64,000 bases of DNA. It comes from Verrucomicrobiota bacterium. Lineage in GTDB: Bacteria > Verrucomicrobiota > Lentisphaeria > JABSQK01 > JAJFLO01. The notes beneath the pieces were generated by a model that saw nothing but the letters and a program-made list of their open reading frames with translations, ran no database searches and was not told the DNA's origin. The DNA is taken from contig JAJFLO010000257.1 of the NCBI GenBank assembly GCA_021772675.1, forward strand, positions 1 to 64,000, written 5' to 3'. This document shows positions 57,229 to 64,000 of the stretch, in pieces; the stretch's first letter is position 1, and every line of letters starts with the position of its first letter. Position numbers and translations under genes: made by a program.

Positions 57229-58866
57229 ATGTTAACTAAACTTAGTGATTTTAAAGTTCGTCCAGGTCCGGTGGTACTATGTATTATGGACGGTATCGCA
57301 TTGGGTCCGAAGTACGAGGGAAATGCTGTAGCTAATGCATTTACACCAACCCTATCTTGGTTAAAAGAGAATTCGCCCAATTTACTACTAAAGGCCCATG
57401 GTACAGCTGTTGGTATGCCATCAGATAGTGATATGGGAAATAGTGAAGTTGGACATAATGCGATTGGATGCGGTCGAGTGTTCGCTCAGGGCGCGAAGTT
57501 AGTTAGTGAGGCAATACAGTCAAAATCACTATTTCAGCAACCTGCTTGGAATAAAGCACTTCAGAATTGTAAAAAAAATAATTCTACCCTTCATTTTATT
57601 GGCCTATTGTCTGATGGTAATGTTCATAGTCATATCAATCATTTACAACAAATGATCCATGAAGCCAATAATAAGCATATTGCCAAGATTCGGATCCATA
57701 CACTTCTTGATGGTCGAGATGTGGGTGAAACATCAGCACTGGAATATATCTATCCATTTGAAAAATTTTTGGCAAAATTTAACGAGAATGAAAATGATTA
57801 TCGTATCGCCTCAGGAGGCGGACGAATGAAGATTACAATGGACCGGTATAACGCGGATTGGGACATGGTCAAATCTGGCTGGGACACACATGTATTAGGA
57901 AGAGGACGACAGTTTGCTAGTGCTGCAAACGCTGTTTTAGCATATCGTAAAGAGTTTGATGTTATAGACCAGGACCTCCCCGCATTTGTAATAACAGAAA
58001 ATGGTGAGCCTATCGGGACCATTAACGATAATGACTCCGTTATTCTTTTTAACTTTCGTGGTGATAGGTCAATCGAATTGTGTAATGCATTTGAAAGTAA
58101 AAACTTTGATAAATTTGACCGTGAAAGAGTGCCAAAAGTTTTTTTCGCCGCAATGATGGAATATGACGCCGATCTAAAAATCCCTAAAAACTTTTTGGTG
58201 AATCCACCAGAATTAGATAAAACAATTGGTGAATTCATATCAAACGCCGGAATAAGACAATATGCTATCAGTGAAACCCAGAAATTTGGCCATGTAACTT
58301 ATTTTTTCAATGGAAACAGAAGCGGAAAGTTTAATGAAAAACTCGAGGATTATGACGAAATCACATCCGATAAAGTGCCGTTTGAAGAACGTCCATGGAT
58401 GAAAGCTGCGGAAATTACAGACAAAGTCGTACAAGCAATTGAATCCAATAAATATGGTTTTATTCGATTGAATTATCCTAACGGTGACATGGTGGGACAC
58501 ACCGGCAAATATTTAGCAGCAATTATATCTGTTGAAACAGTAGACTTACAGATAGCCAGGTTATTAAAATCCATAAAAAAGAATAATGGCGTATTAATTA
58601 TATTAGCAGATCACGGCAATGCTGATGAAATGTATGAATGGGATAAAAAAACTGGAGACTTAAAACTAGAAAACGGTAAACTCAAGTCAAAAACCTGCCA
58701 CACCTTAAACCCGGTACCGTGTTACATTTTTGATCCAAACTTCAATAATGACTATGCGTTGAATTCTGAAACTGATTTAGGTATCAGTAGCATTGCGGCT
58801 ACATGTTTGAATTTTCTTGGTTATAACGCACCTGATTTTTATGATTCATCGTTAGTTACATTTTAA
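57229..58866 (+). CDS. gpmI: Cofactor-independent phosphoglycerate mutase
   Basis: A 545-residue glycolytic enzyme interconverting 3- and 2-phosphoglycerate. It shows VVLCIMDGIALGPKYEGNAV, the catalytic Ser in SDSDMGNSEVGHNAIG, HTLLDGRDVGETSALEY, NFRGDRSIEL, the metal-binding NYPNGDMVGHTGKY, LADHGNADEMYEW and a final TCHTLNPVPCYIFD. Two Mn ions are expected. Somewhat longer than the usual 510 residues. Confidence 0.96.
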   Translation: MLTKLSDFKVRPGPVVLCIMDGIALGPKYEGNAVANAFTPTLSWLKENSPNLLLKAHGTAVGMPSDSDMGNSEVGHNAIGCGRVFAQGAKLVSEAIQSKSLFQQPAWNKALQNCKKNNSTLHFIGLLSDGNVHSHINHLQQMIHEANNKHIAKIRIHTLLDGRDVGETSALEYIYPFEKFLAKFNENENDYRIASGGGRMKITMDRYNADWDMVKSGWDTHVLGRGRQFASAANAVLAYRKEFDVIDQDLPAFVITENGEPIGTINDNDSVILFNFRGDRSIELCNAFESKNFDKFDRERVPKVFFAAMMEYDADLKIPKNFLVNPPELDKTIGEFISNAGIRQYAISETQKFGHVTYFFNGNRSGKFNEKLEDYDEITSDKVPFEERPWMKAAEITDKVVQAIESNKYGFIRLNYPNGDMVGHTGKYLAAIISVETVDLQIARLLKSIKKNNGVLIILADHGNADEMYEWDKKTGDLKLENGKLKSKTCHTLNPVPCYIFDPNFNNDYALNSETDLGISSIAATCLNFLGYNAPDFYDSSLVTF

Positions 58867-58964
58867 CATTTCACCCAAATTCATTCATCGTTTCATACAA
58901 CAGAAATTATGCCCTCCTCATTATCATTTCATGCTAATAAATTGTAGGTAATTAAATTTTATCT

Positions 58965-60305
58965 ATGGGAAATTATCCTTTTATTCAAGTTCCTTTAATA
59001 AGCGGGGGTATGATAATTGCACATATCGCTCTCGTTCATGTGCTGCTTGCTCACTATTCAGTTGGTACCGGCATTCTTCTATTTGGTCTTGAAAAAGCCG
59101 ATCCTGATGGCAAAAACGAAGGTATTCAATCAGCACTGGATTTACTGGGCGTTTCTATTATTTACATCAATTTTGTAATCGGAGCTATTACTGGAGTTGG
59201 AATCTGGTTTAGCATTTCTATTTTTTCGGCTGATGCAACACAGTTCCTGATTCAGAAATTTGTATGGTTGTGGGGTGTGGAATGGACCTTTTTTGCGGTA
59301 GAAATTATTATTGGGTACCTATATTACTATAATCGACGTTTGCTACCTTATAAAGCCAGAAAAAAATTGGCGTTTTTGTATATGGTTTTTACTTGGCTTT
59401 CGCTGGTTGTCATTACAGGGATTTTAGGATTTATGATGACTGCAAATGAAGGAAGTGCAATAAGCAGCTGGGCCAGTGCGTCAACGTGGCCAAGTATTGG
59501 ATTAAGAACCATAAGCTCAATTTCACTGGCCTGCCTTGTTCTGATGGTGCTAGTAAATATAAAAATATTCTTTAATTTCAATAACGAAAGTCATGAAAAA
59601 CGTTCGGTTTTTCAAGTTATTGATGGTCATTTGCGATGGGTATTTTTAATGCTTCCATTCGGACTCTGGTATCGAGCAACACTTCCAGCAACGTCAATCA
59701 CATATGCGGAAGGATCATCGATACCAATTAGCATGTTTTTAATGCTGACCGGTTTTTTTAGTGTAATAATTACAGTAACAGCCTGGTACGCATATCTGCA
59801 CAAACGTATTCTACAAATCGAAATTGCTGGAGTGCTATTACTATTGGCAATAGTGACAACTTGCTCAACTGAATTTGTTCGTGAAGGAATAAGAAAACCC
59901 TATATCATTCAGCCAGTAATTTATTCGAACGGGATACGGAAAAAAGATTTAAATGAATGGCAAAAACAGGTAAAATTGAATAAATCAGTCCTGCTTGTGA
60001 ATTCGTTATACCCATATACCCCCAAACATAAAGAAGCTGGACAATGGCTTCTGCCTGATAAATTGAATTATTATAATATGACTCGTGTTGAGCGCGGTAA
60101 ATATATTTTTCAATCACAATGCTCTAACTGTCATACTATTAATGGTTTTAATGCATTAAAACATGCAGTTAGGGGATGGGAGGATAAAAATTTTGCAGAG
60201 GGCGTATTAAGAAATCTTCATATCAGCAAGCCGTTTATGCCACCATTTATCGGATCAGAGTCGGATCAAGCAGATCTCATCAATTTTGCGCAAACATTGA
60301 ATTAA
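58965..60305 (+). CDS. CydA-like membrane protein with C-terminal cytochrome c
   Basis: A 446-residue membrane protein. The N-terminal part has about nine helices and resembles the first helices of cytochrome bd subunit I: possible haem ligands His20, His25 and His30 in GGMIIAHIALVHVLLAHYSV, then KFVWLWGVEWTFFAVEIIIG. The C-terminal extracytoplasmic domain starts TRVERGKYIFQSQCSNCHTI, with one c-type haem site C386-x-x-C389-H390 and a possible Met ligand in KPFMPPFIG. The GWxxxR-type Q-loop of normal CydA is not seen. Likely an electron-transfer complex with the protein encoded 23 bp downstream; its electron donor and acceptor are unknown. Confidence 0.78.
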   Translation: MGNYPFIQVPLISGGMIIAHIALVHVLLAHYSVGTGILLFGLEKADPDGKNEGIQSALDLLGVSIIYINFVIGAITGVGIWFSISIFSADATQFLIQKFVWLWGVEWTFFAVEIIIGYLYYYNRRLLPYKARKKLAFLYMVFTWLSLVVITGILGFMMTANEGSAISSWASASTWPSIGLRTISSISLACLVLMVLVNIKIFFNFNNESHEKRSVFQVIDGHLRWVFLMLPFGLWYRATLPATSITYAEGSSIPISMFLMLTGFFSVIITVTAWYAYLHKRILQIEIAGVLLLLAIVTTCSTEFVREGIRKPYIIQPVIYSNGIRKKDLNEWQKQVKLNKSVLLVNSLYPYTPKHKEAGQWLLPDKLNYYNMTRVERGKYIFQSQCSNCHTINGFNALKHAVRGWEDKNFAEGVLRNLHISKPFMPPFIGSESDQADLINFAQTLN

Positions 60306-60328
60306 TAATCAGGAAATATTAACTTTTT

Positions 60329-61084
60329 ATGAATACCATTTATATTCCTCTTTTGGTCATTACATTTGCCCTTCACTATTCATTTGTCCAGCTATTGCTG
60401 GGAACTCCAATTATCGCTTTATATCTACGACTGACAGGAAATTTTAACCACTCTAGTTCATGGACCTTTATTAAGCACCACTATCCAATTTGTATATCTC
60501 TAACGATAACCACTGGTGTTGCACCGCTGTTATTTTCCCAGGTTTTATTCCATAGAAATTTCTACCAGTCTTTTATAAATATGTATCCGTTTCCTTTAAT
60601 GATTCTTTTTGTTATTGCGGTTCTTTTCTATAATTCATATTTAATACAAAAAGTTGAAAAATATGTCGTCTTATTATTAGTGATCCAAATATCACTATTA
60701 TTCCTCTGTGTTTTATTTTTCACATCGTTGACAAATAATATTTCCCATCCAGAACTGTTTGAATCTCATTATTGGTCACAATCACTTCCTGCTTTGTATT
60801 GGAAAAGGCTACCAATTCATTACCTTTTTGGCATCATAGGCAGCGGAATCTTCTTTACTTTTTCTCATAAATCGATGATAGTACGGTCACTCATTCTCTT
60901 TATGTCCGGATTAATAATGGCAATCTATAGAGAAAAAATTCGAATTCAAATATTGGATGATTCTTTCCCTCTGCCAATTAATAATTCCATGGATAGCACA
61001 TTTTTTCTGTTTATGATTTCATTAATCGTAATGATTTCTGTACTTCTAAAATCATTTAAATTAATTGCTCAGAAGGAAAAATAG
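60329..61084 (+). CDS. Multi-TM partner of the CydA-like protein
   Basis: A 251-residue protein with about seven hydrophobic helices. The start PLLVITFALHYSFVQLLLGT and the segment TTGVAPLLFSQVLFHRNFYQ resemble regions of CydA-like proteins (potential haem His in LHYSF). It has no cytochrome c site and no soluble domain. It directly follows the cytochrome gene, so the two probably form one membrane complex, perhaps halves of a split or duplicated CydA-like fold. Confidence 0.68.
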   Translation: MNTIYIPLLVITFALHYSFVQLLLGTPIIALYLRLTGNFNHSSSWTFIKHHYPICISLTITTGVAPLLFSQVLFHRNFYQSFINMYPFPLMILFVIAVLFYNSYLIQKVEKYVVLLLVIQISLLFLCVLFFTSLTNNISHPELFESHYWSQSLPALYWKRLPIHYLFGIIGSGIFFTFSHKSMIVRSLILFMSGLIMAIYREKIRIQILDDSFPLPINNSMDSTFFLFMISLIVMISVLLKSFKLIAQKEK

Positions 61085-61103
61085 AAGAGTCTTGAAGAGG
61101 GTC

Positions 61104-62357
61104 TTATAGATTTATAATCAACTTACTTAGATCAGCATAAAGATCATCCGCTGACTGATATCTTTCATCAGGTGATTTGTTTAACATTTTATCTAATATC
61201 ATTTGAAGCCTATCCGGAAAACCTGGGTCAATTTCATTAATTCCAGCATGTTTATTATTGCGAATCAGGTAACATGTCTTAACACAATTTTCAGATATGA
61301 ACGGATGTATACCTGCTAAAAATTCATAGGCGGTGATTCCGAATGAAAAAATATCTGCTCTACAATCAACTTTTGAAGATTCGAAAGATTCAGGAGCCAT
61401 ATAGCCAGGTGAACCCAATAAATCATTTTTTTGAGTTAACATAGAGTCTGGTAAACGAGCAATGCCAAAATCTGTTACTTTGGTATTTAAGTTATCTGCC
61501 ACTAAAATATTTGCAGGTTTTATATCTCGATGACAAATACCATGTTTATGAATCGCACCTAATGCTTTGGCAATTTGACAGAGAATATGACACTTTTGTT
61601 TATAAGTTAATAAAATTTTTTCATCAATGTATTGTTTCAACGATTTACCATCAACATATTCCATAACGATATAGTTGACCAGTACATTGTCATCCAATCC
61701 AAATTCAACAATACCAATTACATTTGGATGTTGTACCGTTGATGCAGCTTTCGCTTCATGCATGAATCGTTTTCTCAATTTATCTTTAGCTTCCGGAGTA
61801 AAATCATACCCCTTGAAAATTTTTACGGCAAACTTTTGCCTTTTTTCTTTTACTAATTTTTCCACCAGATAGACGATTCCCATATTACCTTCACCCAGTG
61901 TCTCCATGACATCATAATCGGTCATAAATGTTGGTAAATCTTTTATCAATGTCGTATTGCTTGGAGAATTAGACTGGCCGGTACGTGCAATTATTTTATG
62001 AACAGTTTCTTCGATAAGCGATAAAGTAAATGGTTTTGATATATAATCAGACGCACCGATTTTCATGCATTCAACCGCAGCTTCAACACTAGCCTTTCCC
62101 GTGACAATAATAACAGGTATGCGATTGTTTCGTGACTTTATCTCGGTTAATAAGTCAATACCGGATATTTGTGGCATGTATACATCAGTTATCACTAAAC
62201 GAATATTATATTGGCCTAATCGTTCTAAAGCCTCCTGCCCCCCACTAGCCTCTATAATTTCATATCCCTGACGTTCCAGAACTTTTCTTAATGCTAATCT
62301 GACTGTATTGTCATCATCAACAATTAGGATTGTAGCTTTTGAATTTATCTGTGTCAC
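61104..62357 (-). CDS. Receiver-Ser/Thr protein kinase fusion
   Basis: A 417-residue soluble protein starting at GTG. The receiver (8-125) has IVDDD, Asp58 in LVITDVYMPQISG and Lys108 in ISKPF. The Hanks-type kinase (about 148-415) has the Gly loop LGEGNMGIVY, Lys179 in FAVKIF, the catalytic loop ICHRDIKPAN with Asp278, DFG at 296-298, and SPGYMAPESFE as the activation segment end. So a two-component phosphate would control Ser/Thr phosphorylation. There is no membrane helix or PASTA repeat. No sensor kinase is adjacent. Confidence 0.93.
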   Translation of the reverse strand: MTQINSKATILIVDDDNTVRLALRKVLERQGYEIIEASGGQEALERLGQYNIRLVITDVYMPQISGIDLLTEIKSRNNRIPVIIVTGKASVEAAVECMKIGASDYISKPFTLSLIEETVHKIIARTGQSNSPSNTTLIKDLPTFMTDYDVMETLGEGNMGIVYLVEKLVKEKRQKFAVKIFKGYDFTPEAKDKLRKRFMHEAKAASTVQHPNVIGIVEFGLDDNVLVNYIVMEYVDGKSLKQYIDEKILLTYKQKCHILCQIAKALGAIHKHGICHRDIKPANILVADNLNTKVTDFGIARLPDSMLTQKNDLLGSPGYMAPESFESSKVDCRADIFSFGITAYEFLAGIHPFISENCVKTCYLIRNNKHAGINEIDPGFPDRLQMILDKMLNKSPDERYQSADDLYADLSKLIINL

Positions 62358-62569
62358 TTTTTAATAAATATCCAAGTACTCAATATTAAATAAACAGCCC
62401 GCCGCAAGCAGCGAGGTATGGAGACCCCCTTGAAAAATTATCGAACCAGGCACAAGTATCGCGGGATAAAACCCACGAGCGGAACCAAAATGAACTACAT
62501 CACTACCTATCACCATTATAATTTATTCAAAACTAAACCCCGCTTGTACTAATCTACCTGGGGACGTAC
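62358..62569. other. Gene-free stretch upstream of the REC-kinase gene
   Basis: No gene. Bases about 62396-62490 are clearly richer in G and C than the surroundings (GCCCGCCGCAAGCAGCGAGG), which suggests a remnant of an inserted repeat; no pair was found in this window. Confidence 0.4.
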
Positions 62570-62625
62570 AATCGTTGTATCCTTGAGATAAATCGGAATC
62601 GAATTTTCTCAAGGATACAACGATT
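62570..62625 (+). other. 19-bp perfect stem-loop
   Basis: AATCGTTGTATCCTTGAGA at 62570-62588 pairs without mismatch with 62607-62625, around an 18-base loop. A T-rich tract follows on the plus strand, but no plus-strand gene lies upstream to be terminated, so it may be part of a mobile palindromic element. Confidence 0.65.
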
Positions 62626-62640
62626 TATTTTTTGCACAGG

Positions 62641-62830
62641 CAAATAAACGGCGTTGTAAATTTTCCTGCTAATTTCATCAAGAAAACCTGACACAGTTGA
62701 CGGCCCAAAAAACGCTAATCGTTTGTTTCGACAGCCTCAAACGGCTGCAATTGTACATACATTTTGCATATACAACTGTGTCACATTAAATTGGCTGAAA
62801 AACAGCAAAAATTTACAACGCCAAATAAAC
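62641..62830. repeat. Palindromic element with 9-bp flanking direct repeats
   Basis: Inverted ends GGCGTTGTAAATTTT (62650-62664) and AAAATTTACAACGCC (62808-62822), with a second inner pair TGACACAGTTG / CAACTGTGTCA. The unit is flanked by CAAATAAAC at 62641-62649 and 62822-62830, which looks like a target-site duplication. No coding capacity. It is unrelated in sequence to the 181-bp family. Confidence 0.7.
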
Positions 62831-62973
62831 TCACGAATTGAATTCAAATCTTATTGGTATTTAGACGGTTATACCAGTCTAATAGGACATTGATTCCTGA
62901 AAAATCAAGATATAAAAAACGCATTTTATTAAGTAGAGATTCACTAATTCCTATTGACTGATTGAAGATTAAA

Positions 62974-64000
62974 ATGACCAATTTTAAAAAAGGTGAGATC
63001 GTAGCATTAAAAATCACTGATGCTGCAGATGGCAATAAATGGTTTGGAACATTACTAGATGGTCTAAACGTATTTGTCAACGGTAATGCGGTTATTGGCG
63101 ACATGATCGAAGCAAGAATAACCAAAATTAAAAAGAATTATCTTGAGGCAAGGCTAGTTTCTATATCTGAGAATTCTGAACAGAGATGCAGACCTTTATG
63201 TTTACATTTTGGAACATGTGGTGGATGTAAATGGCAGCATTTCAACTATTCTGAACAAATAAAAATCAAAGAAAGACAACTAATAAATGCTCTAAAACAC
63301 ATTGGAAATTTTACCATGACAAATGTGGAGCCAATTATTCCTTCAAATAGAACAACACATTATCGAAATAAAATTGAGTACTCGTTTAGCAACAAACGTT
63401 TTATTCCCGATGATGAGATGAATGGATTAAGTCAATCAGAAAAACCGCTTGATTTCGCCCTAGGTTTTCATGCACCCAAAGTCTATTCAAAAGTTGTGGA
63501 TATTGACATTTGCCATATTGCTACACTTGAAATGAATAAAATATTCGGCATCGTTAAATCGTTCTGTCTGTCCAGAGAGTTGCAACCTTATTCGACGTTA
63601 ACCCATGAGGGATTTTTACGCCATCTTATGATTCGCCAATCGCTCCATACGAAAGATCTAATGGTTAATTTTGTCACGTCCCGTTATGACAAAAAGCTGA
63701 TGAATGCGCTCTATACCGAACTCTCCACCAATTCACTACCTCAAATAACAACATTTGTTAATAATGTTACTTCAAGAAAATGCGAATTCTCCCAAGGTGA
63801 AAATGAACATATAATTTCCGGTGATGGAATAATTACCGAACGGCTGGGCAGCTTTAACTTCCAAATATCATCTAATTCATTTTTTCAAACGAATACAGCA
63901 CAAGCGGAAATTTTATACCAACAAATCGACGACTTGGCTCAATTAAATGCGAATGAAATCGTATATGATCTTTATTGTGGCGCTGGTTCGATATCAATTT
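62974..64000 (+). CDS. RumA/RlmD-type m5U RNA methyltransferase (partial)
   Basis: An open frame from the ATG at 62974 to the window end (342 codons seen). An N-terminal TRAM-like domain (FKKGEIVALKITDAADGNKW ... NGNAVIGDMIEARI) is followed by a [4Fe-4S] cluster motif, C-x5-C-x2-C in LCLHFGTCGGCKWQHFNYS. Then come the substrate part with HYRNKIEYSFS and LRHLMIRQS, FFQTNTAQAE, and the SAM motif VYDLYCGAGSISI at the cut. It methylates uridine C5 in 23S rRNA or tRNA; which one cannot be told. The nucleophilic Cys lies beyond the window. Confidence 0.92.
   Translation, partial: MTNFKKGEIVALKITDAADGNKWFGTLLDGLNVFVNGNAVIGDMIEARITKIKKNYLEARLVSISENSEQRCRPLCLHFGTCGGCKWQHFNYSEQIKIKERQLINALKHIGNFTMTNVEPIIPSNRTTHYRNKIEYSFSNKRFIPDDEMNGLSQSEKPLDFALGFHAPKVYSKVVDIDICHIATLEMNKIFGIVKSFCLSRELQPYSTLTHEGFLRHLMIRQSLHTKDLMVNFVTSRYDKKLMNALYTELSTNSLPQITTFVNNVTSRKCEFSQGENEHIISGDGIITERLGSFNFQISSNSFFQTNTAQAEILYQQIDDLAQLNANEIVYDLYCGAGSISI

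Noticed and set aside
62396-62490. tRNA or structured RNA in the G/C-richer patch
   Set aside because: No cloverleaf or conserved T-arm could be drawn; more like a repeat remnant.

Overview
The window is an AT-rich stretch of chromosome from a Gram-negative bacterium. An outer-membrane TonB-dependent receptor, a TatT-linked TRAP transporter and several exported proteins point to an outer membrane. A PVC-type (Lentisphaerae/Verrucomicrobia-like) affiliation is the best guess. It rests on a pseudopilin of the LIELLVVI...[11 protein letters not shown] type with an H-G-NVLF-GHV tail, and on a 30-residue MGKQYKKVRKRNRRKRYLER basic protein that I recall from PVC genomes. This placement is an inference. 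Many genes lack a clear Shine-Dalgarno sequence; a few (map-side small protein, glnB, dapB, the kinase at 24947) have good ones.

Layout. (1) 1-3.6 kb: a minus-strand moxR / DUF58 / BatD-like cluster, interrupted by palindromic repeats. (2) 3.6-4.4 kb: a gene-free stretch holding two abutting 181-bp palindromic elements. (3) 4.4-24.5 kb: the most interesting region. A fatty-acyl-AMP-ligase/polyketide synthase (2603 aa) overlaps a PilZ-methyltransferase related to PhcB-type enzymes. Then come a six-TM hybrid histidine kinase, a TonB-dependent receptor and an A-PCP-TE NRPS-like enzyme. The block is bracketed by two paralogous PhcR-like receiver-kinase proteins on the minus strand, one of them with a degenerate kinase part. 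(4) 24.9-31.4 kb: three more receiver/kinase proteins and a sodium:amino-acid symporter; one kinase has Asp where the phosphoacceptor His should be. (5) 31.5-38.3 kb: pseudopilin, ammonium transporter plus PII, and a four-gene TRAP operon with TatT. (6) 38.5-43.3 kb: rplQ-rpoA-rpsD-rpsK-rpsM-rpmJ and map, with a long acidic tail on L17. (7) 43.6-50.4 kb: small basic protein, dapA, dapB, a membrane protein, a type-2 IleRS and an inositol-phosphatase-family protein. (8) 50.5-57.2 kb: a 2047-aa TPR membrane protein and a J-like protein without HPD. (9) 57.2-64 kb: gpmI, a CydA-like/cytochrome c membrane protein and partner, a receiver-Ser/Thr kinase, a palindromic element with 9-bp flanking direct repeats, and the start of an rRNA/tRNA m5U methyltransferase cut by the window end.

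How it may work. The PKS has exactly the domains to load a fatty acid, extend it by one malonate, alpha-methylate and reduce it, giving a 2-methyl-3-hydroxyacyl-ACP. The next gene is a methyltransferase of the family that in Ralstonia makes 3-hydroxy fatty acid methyl esters, followed by a membrane kinase and PhcR-like regulators. I propose a self-contained signal synthesis, sensing and uptake locus with a PKS-made signal. None of the seven two-component or receiver-bearing proteins in the window carries a recognisable DNA-binding output domain. Four diverged copies of a 181-bp palindromic element sit in or beside operons.
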